DNA of 64,000 bases. It comes from Takakia lepidozioides (lineage: Eukaryota; Streptophyta; Takakiopsida; Takakiales; Takakiaceae). Location: assembly GCA_030704615.1 (NCBI GenBank), contig CM060731.1, positions 34,782,001 to 34,846,000 of the forward strand. The letters are read 5' to 3'. Both the position numbers and the translations under genes were made by a program. The notes under the pieces were generated by a model that made no database searches, had not been told where the DNA came from, and saw only the letters and a program-made list of their open reading frames with translations. Of this stretch, positions 23,790-34,205 are shown one piece after another (within the stretch, counting starts at the first letter, position 1; every line of letters begins with the position of its first letter).

Positions 23790-25100
23790 CCCGCTGGAGG
23801 ACTTCCCTCCCACAGGTTCCCCGCCACTTCATGCATGGCAGACTGCAACAAAGGCCATCTTTGAGTCTGTACAACTATTCGGATGTCACCAAGTTTGATC
23901 GAAATACGTTAAATATGTGTGTTAGAAGCTGTTGGACAAGCTGGCTGTATGTATATTACAAGTCCAGAAACAGATCTTTATAACAGAATCTACAAATGTA
24001 CAATGTGGCTACTTCCAAGCCTTATCGCTCACATCCAGCAACGGGAAAGCCACAGATGAGAGACTGGCTGCTCACTGCACTATCCCCGCCTCACTGCGTA
24101 TACACCAAAACAACGCGACCAAACAAAAAGAACAAAAGACCGAGCAACCGTTCCCCTTTCTCCTACTCTATCCTTCCATCAGTGGAACGCCATCAGAAGC
24201 AGGCCAGGCGCTGCCTTGCTTCGCGTTGAGTTCAAGACTGCCGTGAGCTGCTCAAGTACAAGGAGAAGGAAGTCCCTTAATAGTTCAGAGGCAGCGCGGA
24301 GAGCGGTGTAGCGCAGTGTGAGGCGTAAGAGAGCGCAGAGTGTCTTAGCGGAAGTGATAGCAGATATTTAGGCGAGCGTGCCAAACTAGAGACTGCTGTC
24401 TGCTTCAGCTTTTTCATTTGCAGGCCCAAGTTGGCGCGCTTTTCTCCCCCCGTCTACTCCCGCTAGGCAGAGACTAGTCCATACCATACCATACCATACC
24501 ATAGCTCTCCGTGAGGGCGTAACTGGTAGCAAGGAGCAAGGCTAGAGGCTGGCCTCGTGGGCCTTGTATTAGTGCGCTGCTCCTGTACGCTGCTGCCGCT
24601 TCATTATAGCGCCCAAGCGTGAGACCGCGCGCTGGATAATGACTCTGGCATGGCGCCCTCGCCGCTTGGCTGCCTCCAAACTGCGCCTGCCACGCCCTGC
24701 CACCCGCCCCCTCCCTCTACACCATTTGTGCGTGTATGTACGCGAGTTGGTGTACGTAGTCCTACGGCTGGTTTGTACGCTGTGAGCGAGGCGGCGGGGG
24801 GGCCGTAGGTATTAGGGAGAATGTAAATACGACTACGGGTACGGGTACGGCGCCAAGATACATGAATCCCGGTGAGGCGTCGGGCAGCGGATGGCGGGTA
24901 CCGCCAAAAAGAGGCGCCGCTAAAAGGGCGGGAAATTTGGGGGGCAGCGCAGTACAGCGGGCAGGCTGGCGGGTGCCGGAACTCTGTGTCGCTATCTTTA
25001 TTACCGCTCTCTTCTGCCCCCCTGCCATCTTTTGCACTCTTTCCTACCCTAACTCTACCTCGCCTTGCCACTACTCTGGTTAGGGGCCCAACCTACTGGT
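23790..25100 (-). other. 5' UTR and upstream region of the cyclin gene
   Basis: This DNA lies upstream of the cyclin start on the minus strand. It becomes GC-rich between about 24,400 and 25,070, where overlapping open frames exist on both strands; the GC content explains them. It includes a short CCATA microsatellite. The actual transcription start, TATA box and E2F-like sites were not assigned. Confidence 0.4.
24477..24503. repeat. CCATA microsatellite
   Basis: About five consecutive copies of the pentanucleotide ccata lie upstream of the cyclin gene. Confidence 0.9.
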
Positions 25101-25108
25101 TCGAATTG

Positions 25109-25440
25109 GAGGGGTCTGCACCGAGGTCGCTCCGGGTTCATTTGATTTGTTGCAACTTGCGGCCGATGTATCACCGAGGTCGCTCTTGGTTCATTCTATT
25201 TGTTGTGACTTGCGGCCGATGTATCACCGAGGTCGCTCCGGGTTCATTTGATTTGTTGCAACTTGCGGCCGATGCATCACCGAGGTCGCTCTTGGTTCAT
25301 ATGATTTGTTGCGACTTGCGGCCGACGTATCACCGAGGTCACTCCGGGTTCATTTGATTTGTTGCGACTTGCGGCCGATGTATCACCGAGGTCGCTCCGG
25401 GTTCATTTGATTTGTTGCAACTTACGACCGTTTGTTGCGA
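25109..25440. repeat. 53-bp tandem repeat, six copies with exact spacing
   Basis: The core caccgaggtcgctc recurs with ccgagg at 25,121, 25,174, 25,227, 25,280, 25,333 and 25,386, an exact 53-bp spacing. Each unit continues with gggttcatttgatttgttgc and then acttgcggccgatgtatca. Two alternating variants (tccgggttca and tcttggttca) suggest two-unit amplification steps. The unit is a sub-segment of the longer repeat immediately downstream. An open frame through the array on the plus strand (24,872-25,357) reflects the repeats. Confidence 0.9.
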
Positions 25441-25499
25441 CTTGCGACCGATATATCATTGATAATTGCGGTCGGAAAATGGCCCATGATAAGTTTATG

Positions 25500-27025
25500 C
25501 TCCTATATAAGATGAGGAGGGCACCGGGTTCGCTCTTGGTTCGTCTGATTTGTTGCGACTTGGGGCCGACGTATTGGGAAATGTCCCATGATTGATGAAT
25601 ACAAAAACTGAATAATTGGTTATTGATGTTTTATGGTTATGTTTACTTATTATAAATTGTTTAGTAGCAGTTTTGGCAGCCATCTAGGCTCTGACAACTT
25701 TGAGAGTAACATAAAGATGAGGAGGGCTGTTCTAGGCTCTGGGTTTGAGCTTGGTTCATTTAAGCCTTGCGGTCGATGGTCGTTGATTAGTGAGGATGAA
25801 AAATGTCCCATGATAAGTTGATGAATACGAAAAATGAAATAATTGGTTAATGATGTTATATGATTATGGTTATTTACTGTAAAATGTTGTTTAGAATTTT
25901 TTTGCTTGGCAGCCATCTAGGCTCCGAAAAGTTTGAGAGTAATATAAGATGAGGAGAGACTGTAGTCGGCACCGTTTTCCTCTTGGTTCATTTGATTTGT
26001 TACGCCTTGCGGCCAATGTATCGTTGATAATTGCAGGCGAAAAACTGTCCCATGATAAGTTGATGAATTCAAAAACGAAATAATAGGTTAAGGATGTTTT
26101 ATGATTATGGTTATTTATTATAGATTGTTGTTTAGTAACAGCGTGCTTGGCAGCCATCTAGGCCCCCAAAAGTTTGAGAGTAGTGTAAGATGAGGAGGGA
26201 CTGTAGTTGGCACCGAGTTCGCTCTTGGTTCATTTGATTTGTTGCGACTTGCGGCCGATGTATTGTTCAGACAAAAAACCTCCCATGATTGATGAATACA
26301 AAAAGAAAGAAATAATTGGCTAATGATGTTTTATGATTATGGTTATTTGTTATAAATTGTTGTTTAGTAACAGTTTGCTTGGCAGCCAATCGCTTGCCAC
26401 CAAAGCTCCGAGTACTATAAGATGAGTAGTTGGCACTTACTTCATCTGATTTGTAGCCAATGCATCGTTGATAATTGCAGACGAAATATCATGATGAAAA
26501 ATGAAATTGTAAGATAATAAGGTTTTATGATTATTGTTATTTATTATAAATTGTTGCTTAGAAACAGTTTGCTTGGCAGCAAATTGCTTGCCACAACCCA
26601 GGATCGTTTGAGAATAGTATAACAGACAACCAGCATGTAGCCCAGTAATGGGCACATACCACGTTATGTGGTTGTGGGTTCAAACCACCGCTGGTGTGTC
26701 ATGAAGGTGTCCACCTTCCTGTTATAAGAGGTAAGGAAAAAAAAAAAAGTTGGACTATTTTTTTTTTTTTTTTTTAAAGTATAACATGAGGAGGGACCGT
26801 AGTTGGCACATAGGTGGCTCATTTGATGTGTTGCGACTTGCGGCCAATGTATTCATTGATAATTGTGGATGAAAAATGTCCCAAGATTGATGAATATGAA
26901 AAATGAAATAGTATGTTAATGATGTTTTATGATTATATTTATTTATTATAAATTTTTGCTTAGTAACAGTCTGCTTGGCAGCAAATTGCTTGCCACCCAG
27001 GCTCCAAAAAGTTCGAGATTGATAT
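25500..27025. repeat. Satellite-like tandem repeat, ~200-240-bp units, about six copies
   Basis: Units begin at a gatgaggagg-like block found at about 25,511, 25,716, 25,948, 26,189, 26,421 and 26,784. A full unit has, in order: gatgaggaggg; a ttggttcatttgatttgttgc then acttgcggcc segment, which is the 53-bp unit; a cgttgataattgcgg segment; aaatgtcccatgattgatga; an AT-rich part with ttatgattatggttattta; and cagtttgcttggcagccatc. Spacings are 205, 232, 241, 232 and 363 bp. The last one is enlarged by a SINE insertion. Confidence 0.85.
26624..26777 (+). mobile_element. tRNA-derived SINE inserted in a satellite unit
   Basis: An 8-bp target-site duplication, agtataac, lies at 26,616-26,623 and 26,778-26,785. 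It brackets 154 bp that interrupts an otherwise regular satellite unit. The insert has a polymerase III A-box-like TAGCCCAGTAATGG at 26,638-26,651 and a good B box GGTTCAAACC at 26,677-26,686. It ends with an A-rich stretch and then a long T-run. This layout fits a short tRNA-derived SINE. The T-run could terminate polymerase III. No tRNA cloverleaf is intact and the parent tRNA is not identified. Confidence 0.75.
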
Positions 27026-28446
27026 ATTAATCTGTGTACAGTAAAGTGACTCGGTTGTTTATTCAATGAGTGATCCTTGAGCACAATTTTTTTTTTTTGA
27101 AGGGAAAGGGGAGGAAGCCCTTCAGAGCTCACAATTGGAGTATTCTGAAAACTTATCGAAAATATATCCTAGAATAATGCCATTACGGAACAAAATATGC
27201 TCACATAAGAGAAAAATCTGAAACAGTTTAAGATGGAAAACCATGGCTGGCTTTATTGGCAAGGATGAAAGCCAAAAGCAGTTTGATCCTTTCTACCTTT
27301 GCCAAGTAACAAATCCTTGGTTGTAGAATAAGTGATGAATAAACAAATGATGAAAAAAGTAACCATGGAAGAGGATGAAGTTTTATACTACATAAGTTGT
27401 ATGAGTTTTTGAATTCATTATGTAGACCTTTGGACGAGCATGACCGCTTGTAAGATAACCACTCTCCGCACCCCCAAAAAAAACACTTGACGCGAATGGA
27501 CTTGAGAACAAGTCGTGTATGGCTCCTCTTTGCGAATAGTGAAGTCTACATTCATCCATAATAAACCTCAAAAATCATCAATTTATTTTCATAATTGTTC
27601 AATAAGAGAGATGTTATCTGAGGGAGGTAGTGCCCTGAGAAGTTGTTTTCAGCAGAGGAGAGGAGGTAACGCCTGGAATCGGACATGGTGATTTTTGACA
27701 GTGATGTGCACTTATCCAAGTGAGCTACAATCCCCGAGAAGTGGATCCTATAAGCGCTCAGTCCACCCTAGGTAATTTGCAAGCCCATGGAATAGCACTC
27801 CGTATACCCTAAGTTCTTTGTCATCCATGGATGATGGAAGGAAACCTATACCTAAGTCGGGCTATGAACAATGTACAGTTACCAAAAAGAATTTTACAAT
27901 TAAGGGTTTTACACCTCACCCGGCAAAGTTGACATGCGCTAGTACCATCTCAAAAGTGAACTGGATGGCGTTGTACTTTGTACCATAAGTCACAATGGAT
28001 CAAAAAGTGACCATACAAGCCATAAGTGCACAATTTTATGAAGCTTTCAATTAATTATGGATGAACGTATGTAGCTCATTGTGCGATTATTCCACCTCAT
28101 TACTAGTAACTTAATGACACAAATAATCCAGTCAAGTTGGACATGTCAATTATTTCCGTATTCCGTGTGCGACTGTCACAATGTGTTTCGAAAAAAGAGC
28201 GTTATATTATGAGGCCTGTTGTCCCATGCTGATTATGGTGCATTCACTCCCTCCCAATTATATGACGGAGTCCCTGTGTTGTGCACAATTCTCATCAAAC
28301 GGGGGGCATTGGGATCATCTCCAGAGGAAGAAGACGACACCAGCAGACTTGGATCCTGACCTCAAACCAAGCTCACACAAGGAGGGAGAGAGAAGCACAA
28401 ACTAATTAAGTTAGAGCCCAGAAAGGGGAAAGCACAAGATCAAGAG
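27026..28446. other. Spacer without recognisable genes
   Basis: AT-rich DNA with short open frames only. Around 27,080-27,125, read on the minus strand, an A-run follows a CT-rich segment. It looks like a retroposed 3' end but lacks other support. Confidence 0.4.
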
Positions 28447-28770
28447 CTCACATCAAGGCAGAAATGAACAAGCTCACAAAGAGGGAGGGATGATCAGGAT
28501 GGGCTCACATCAAGGCAGAGATGAACAAGCTCACAAAGAGGGAGGGATGATCAGGATGGGCTCACATCAAGGCAGAGATGAACAAGCTCACAAAGAGGGA
28601 GGGATGATCAGGATGGGCTCACATCAAGGCAGAGATGAACAAGCTCACAAAGAGGGAGAGATGATCAGGTGTAAAGCACAAGATCATGAACCCTCAACAA
28701 GGCAGAAATGAGCAAGCTCGTAAAGAGGGAGATCGGGTGTAGATGAGCCCACATCAAGGCAGAAATGAAG
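28447..28770 (+). repeat. 57-bp minisatellite, four near-perfect copies plus degenerate ends
   Basis: The segment ctcacatcaaggcagagatg starts at 28,447, 28,504, 28,561 and 28,618, an exact 57-bp period. Degenerate copies follow near 28,692 and 28,748. Because 57 is divisible by three, the plus strand stays open (28,490-28,711) and would encode a 19-residue repeat beginning MIRMGSHQGRDEQAH. The minus strand is open too. No codon evidence shows that it is translated. Confidence 0.9.
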
Positions 28771-28863
28771 AAGCTCGTGTTCTGGAAATGACAGAACGCT
28801 AGACTGTCCAGAGCAACGAAGAAGAAGGCATCCGAGCGATACCAAACACCGATTCCTTTCAAG

Positions 28864-29160
28864 ATGCTTGGGCGGCGAACTGGCACCTTCCCTCCGGGTT
28901 CGGGTGGCGAGGATTCTGGCGATGAAACCTCACCACCCGGAGGGGCTTCTGGTAAGAAATAAATTAAAATAAGATAATTGTTTAAAACGAATACGACACG
29001 TGGGGATCCACGCTGGCTGTGAAAATTTACAAGTGGGCAGTGAAAATCTTGGGCATTAAATGCATTCGACTTTACCGACAGAGCGCGAGTCTGTTCATCC
29101 ATAATGCCCATCCATTGCAGGTTTGACTGCAGGCTCTGTTCATCTGCTGGATGCTGGCAG
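28864..29160 (+). other. Weak candidate for a split N-terminal coding region
   Basis: An ATG at 28,864 opens a Gly/Pro-rich stretch (MLGRRTGTFPPGSGGEDSGD and onward) ending at 28,951 before a strong donor, gtaagaa. A second segment, 29,121-29,160, lies between a good acceptor (ccattgcag) and a donor (gtacgg). It joins in phase to give a GLTAGSVHLLDAG-like stretch. I could not find a convincing third exon, and the protein is not a family I know. The opposite strand is also open here (28,665-29,399, 244 codons) with a Pro/Ser-rich part, so even the coding strand is uncertain. Confidence 0.2.
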
Positions 29161-32100
29161 GTACGGTCTCTGCCTCGCAGTCTAGTATGTCCTAAAACTG
29201 ATACCAGTACCAGCTTTGTCAGACGGCCGTCTCTCTCCCAGCTCGAGAGAGAGGAGGAATCGGGATTTGCTGGGGTTCTTCGTGCTCGCTGTTGCTTGAA
29301 TTCAGCCCTTGAGGGTTTGGGTCTGTGCTTGTTGCTCTGGTTATGAGAATTTACAATACTCAGCACAATCCCACATCGGTCCGTGAATTGTAGCAACATG
29401 GATTCTTGTAGATCGAAAGGTCAGTGAGTGATTCAAACGTTTCGGTTCAGCTAAGCTCTCAGTACGAGGAATTCATGTACACTCACTTCACAGAAGTAGC
29501 GATCGTTGATTTCAGAACTGGTGCCTTGGTTAGCTGCATGGTTCTCCCCAATATGCGAAATAGCAAGATTCAAGCGCCAGTGGTGGTCTTCCCAGACACC
29601 GAGATCAAATTGGGTTTGACTGATGTGGTCGTGTATAACTGCTTGAGTCCTCTGTTCCTTGAGTGAAGGATGGCGCATGGACATGTTTTTTTTTTAGCAT
29701 GCCTTCCCGTTTGATCAAAAGAGTTCGAGAATACCTTTCTTCGCTCAACTATTGCATGATGACGAAAGCCTCTAACATGATGAAAAACCTTCTTCTTAGC
29801 ACACTTTGCCAACACCCACAACATTCCATTGCCGTTACAATGATGCTGATGAGAGCATGTCCCCGCAGATATCTTCTCACATAGAGCTGTAGAGGTTACT
29901 CGCATGAACCAACTTGTCTGATCTCTTAGACTTGCAATTCAAGCCTGGCAAATGCTGAGTATCGTGGACGCTTCACGCCAGCTTTGGTATGCATCCCAAG
30001 ACTACAAATGCCTCTTCACGGCCCAGGCTTTGCGAATCCATGTCCATTGCAGTCAGACCACATTCTGCTCGGTATTTCTCAAACACTTGGAGCGCATGCA
30101 CCAGGCGCATAAAAGCTAGATAGAGAGAAGCCCGAAAATAGAGTCGAGGAGCAAAGGACACTATTTCCTCTGCAATTTCATCTGAGGTCGTCCTTCCCAC
30201 CGGCGGGTGATCACTTGAGTACGGTTCTTGGGCAGTGGAAAACCACGGGCTTCGGGATTTGCGGATCCAAAAACGTTACCAGTTGTGGTACGAAATTTTC
30301 TTGCAATCTCACGGACAAGCGAGCAGTATTTTGATGTTATGAAGAACTACACGAATTGATGGGTTGCAGTCGCGAAAAAATGAAATTGAAGCATAAGAAA
30401 TTGCTGAGGGAAAGTGGAAGGCGGGGCCCTGGTAATGTAAACTTTGCTGAGACACTCTTTGTGCCTGACAGGGGCCCTTGATTGGGCAGTTGCATGACAC
30501 CCTCTGGAGTGAGATGAACCAAATCTTAAGCTAAACCACGTGAGGTGTCTCCCAGTGTCTGGATTGCACAAGGTTTTGTCAGTTTGGTTGCAATACCAGA
30601 ATGACACATGTGTGCATTTGAAATAGATAGGCCGCAGTCCTGAGACGAAAGTACTGATGGACGATGCTCTCCACAGCCTCGCAGGTGAGTACAGCGCCCA
30701 CAATCATAGATGCATATCTGCGTCAATGATTCTGCTACCGAACCCCCTCAAACACTTTTTCCTTTGTGAGTGTGGGAAGTTTTGTTCTTCTCGTCCTCTC
30801 TCCAGGCTGCACATATAAATAACCGCTGTTGAAGCTTTTAGATGTTTTCTTGTCCATGCCACTGTTATGTTCCAATGTGAACGTGAATATTTGTTTCAAA
30901 TCTACATGTGATCACCTCCGTGGGTTCATAGAAAGAAAACTAGAGAAGACAGGAGTGGTCGTTGGTATAGTGTGACCTCTACACTCAATAGTGAAAGACA
31001 GGAGCGTATGGTGCAAAACTTGAGGTCTTGGATATAGTGGTCAAGTATTTGCTGACAACATACTGACTTGTGCTCCCAGGCAGTGAGCGCGGGAGCCACA
31101 ACTGGCAAGCTTGCTCACATCGATGACGCAAGCGCGCACCATTGCCCTGGTACCTTCTGTCTCTCTCCTCTCTGTTCTCGCTACAGGGAGAAAGCAAGGA
31201 AGGGCAGCCTGTACATAGGGAGAGGAGAGCATGTTCCAAGTAAGCAGCTGATTGAAGCTACTCCCAGTATTTCACTTGCAATTTGAGATAAACAGGATCT
31301 GTATTCTTTTGAGACATAAATCATTCTGGTTATGGTGTTTCTGCCTAGGTTTTCCCTCGGGAATGTGAGAAAAACTGTTTAGCATACAATTGCCATGGGC
31401 TGCTGGCCCCACAGAAGAACTGGTAAGCAACTCGAGCTATTTTTGTCACCCTTTCGCAGCTGCAAATCACTTGTTAGAGACCTTGAAAAGTTTCCCAAGA
31501 GATCTTACCAGGAGAAAAGTATATATAACAGTGATACAAATGCCACATTGGCTTGCACTAGTATAGAGTCATACCTCTGGGAGAGAGCCATTCAACAGGC
31601 ACACTAACAGTTGCACATCTTTCGAGGTCCAAAGTTTGAACAAGATTGTGCAGTGTTGCAGGCAGGATATCAATGCTTGTCCATGGTTACGACCGTAGGA
31701 GCCGTAGGGAAAGCAGAAATTGTGACAAAAATGTGGGAGAGAACAGCTCAAACTCCAAGGGCCCAACTGTGGATAAGAGAACCGGAGTGAAATGGAATAA
31801 TGGTAAGTCTCATTACCAGATCTCATAAGTGCTTGGCGGTATGAAATTGGTTAGGGTTTTGCAGTGGTAAAAGTTGGAGCTTAAGGTGCAGATCAAGCTC
31901 ACATGCAAACAGCTGTTCTACTTTCAAGAGGACGATGGCAGAATTTCACCAGCTGAGGGTCGAAAGAGTGTGTGCAAATCCTTGAGGTACAAGTGGTTGG
32001 ATGAGAGGGAAGGGAATGGAAGTGGCTGAGTTAGACGAGTTAAAAATCACTGAGGAACCGTGACAGGAAGGGTAGAAATCCACTGCAAGGTCTTGGGAGC

Positions 32101-33274
32101 CAATATCTGCATATTATAATTTGTTTATTCAGTTTGGTGTGGTCTCTCCAAAGGCAGTCCATGGCTCGTGGTGATAGTCTGTAGCTCCCCCTGGATGGCT
32201 CTTTTTCAAAACAGGGTAGTGGAGGCTTTTCGATCTGAATCCTTCACGGGCTGGCTTGCAGACTATCATGACATCAATCTCCATGTCAGAGTATACATAT
32301 ATGTTTTGTTATTGAAATCTGGGGGCTTGACATCCCCACCCGGGTGTGTGGAGCCAGGGGAAAGGCTGAAGTGTCAGTATATTCAGGAATTTGGCAGGTT
32401 TCTAGAGAATGTTGAAGCATTTCTTGAGTTTGCCTTGCATACCTCTCCTACTTTGCCACCCCCATGCATCCTATCTACAACAAACCTCTGTAGTCCTTAA
32501 ACTATGATGATGCTCTGCTCCATTTCTGGGTCTGGATGGAGGTGCTTATGCCACTGTTGAGTCTGTTCCCTTCTGTCCTCTCCCGGTGCTGCCCCTGAGG
32601 TGCCTCTACTGTCATCTTACCATGTTAAAATCTTGCTTGGCAGCCCTGTATGCTGTTCCTGGGCCTCCGGTGATGCTTGAAAGCCCCCACAAGCAAGGCA
32701 CCTGTGCATCGGCACTGGATCTGCTTTGGGGTTTGGGATCTATTAGGCCTCTTTACACACACCCACAACTGCACCAATGATATGCATGGGAATCCTGAAT
32801 ATTTCTCCCATTTACTATCCGTACAAGAAGCCCCTATGCAAGCAGCCCATTGACAACGCTGATCTGCTACAGCTTCCTGGTTTTCTACTCTTCAGACCAT
32901 CGACAGCAGTTAGGCAGGATTCTCCCAGATCTCTGTTCATGCAGTTGGAAGTACAGATGGATAACTGTCTCTGGTATAGATTTCGAAGATCCATTTCATG
33001 ATCCATTGTGAAGCAACCCGATGTGGAGAACTGACATGACAGGTGCATAATGGCAGTGTGTTCATGCAGGGGGTTTTCCTTATTACAAAGGGACCAGCCC
33101 TTTGATCCCTCTGTATGCCTCGCATTCTGTTACATTTTAGTATCCCCAATTCTGACCCCAGAATACCTCCTTCACTGGCTAGTGATTGACTGACAGTGTT
33201 TGATACCATTTTCTACTGGCTGTGGAATAGCAAGAAAAATGTAGCATGCTTCATGCAGCCCTAGCAAAGGACCA
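29161..33274. other. Spacer; several short unrecognised open frames
   Basis: Open frames include 29,424-29,666 (plus; 80 codons, ends in a stop after a LSPLFLE stretch), 29,973-30,200 (minus; 75 codons) and 32,168-32,500 (plus; 110 codons). None has a motif I recognise, and their strands alternate. No RNA gene or repeat array stands out. Confidence 0.4.
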
Positions 33275-33718
33275 ATGAGCAATCTGCATGGAAAAAGCTC
33301 ATCTTGGGAGCCCTATCACCCAGCCAAGGTTGAGCCTATAGCTTTGGTGCTGCCTGCTTACCACACCAGTGGGACTCAATCAGACGACAGTATCGTTGAA
33401 GAAGCTACTGCACAGAACATGTATCACACAAAATATCATGCTCTACAACAGTTGAAGATCATAAGAAAACCTAAGAGGAAAAGCTACGTTACCACAGATT
33501 CCAGGCAATCCGATTTTGGTTGCCAATGGTGCCGTCCAAGCATTCACAAAGTCGAATATCCGAAAAGCAGAAGAACCCTTGACTCCCAGTACAGACCTGG
33601 AGTGAGAGATGACCTACCTCTGCACATAAACCAGCGATTTGCCCTGTCGAACTTTGACGGTCATTACCTGGGGAAACTAAATCTCCAAGGGGCTGTACCG
33701 AATGTCGAAGGTAGGTAA
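33275..33718 (+). other. Unrecognised 147-codon open frame upstream of the F-box gene
   Basis: The frame starts at an ATG, has mixed charged and polar composition, and ends at a TAA. It is the longest clean plus-strand frame between 29 and 34 kb and lies in the same orientation as the F-box gene, whose coding start is about 490 bp further on. I recognise no domain. It may be chance, or part of a small lineage-specific gene. Confidence 0.25.
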
Positions 33719-34205
33719 GGACCCGACACTACGCAGAGGTGTATCTTTGTATATATGGAGTGGGAGTCAGATAACACCAGGCCCGGACTATTAAAAAGAC
33801 GCTTGCTTAGTCTGTCCCTCCCTCAGAACAGATCACCTCCCTCAGAATATGGCCGATGAAACGTGCACGAAGACGTCTGGACGTCTGGACGGTGCCAGCA
33901 CGTTGTTACCCTCTTTGGAAACTTGTTCCCGTATTTTATGACTTGTTCCCAATTCCTGCTTTTGTCTCGAGTGACGGATTCTTGGTAGATCTTGAAGAAT
34001 GTTCTCGTCCTGCAACCCTTTGTTCGGTTGTGCAGCAAGGATACAATCCCTAATCTCGGGTGAGGGCAAGCACAAGCCATTCCATGCTCGTAAGTCGGTG
34101 CAAGAGAGAGGTTTGGTCAATTGAGGAGATTGTGGTGTGATCTTTACGGCAGCTCAGCGGGATTGTCAAGGAACAGGGCATTAAGCTGATGAGTCATTAA
34201 CGCAG

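Noticed and set aside
24604-25357. Overlapping open frames of 155-161 codons on both strands upstream of the cyclin
   Set aside because: High GC content and the 53-bp repeat array remove stop codons. The products are Arg/Pro-rich and repetitive, with no family signal.
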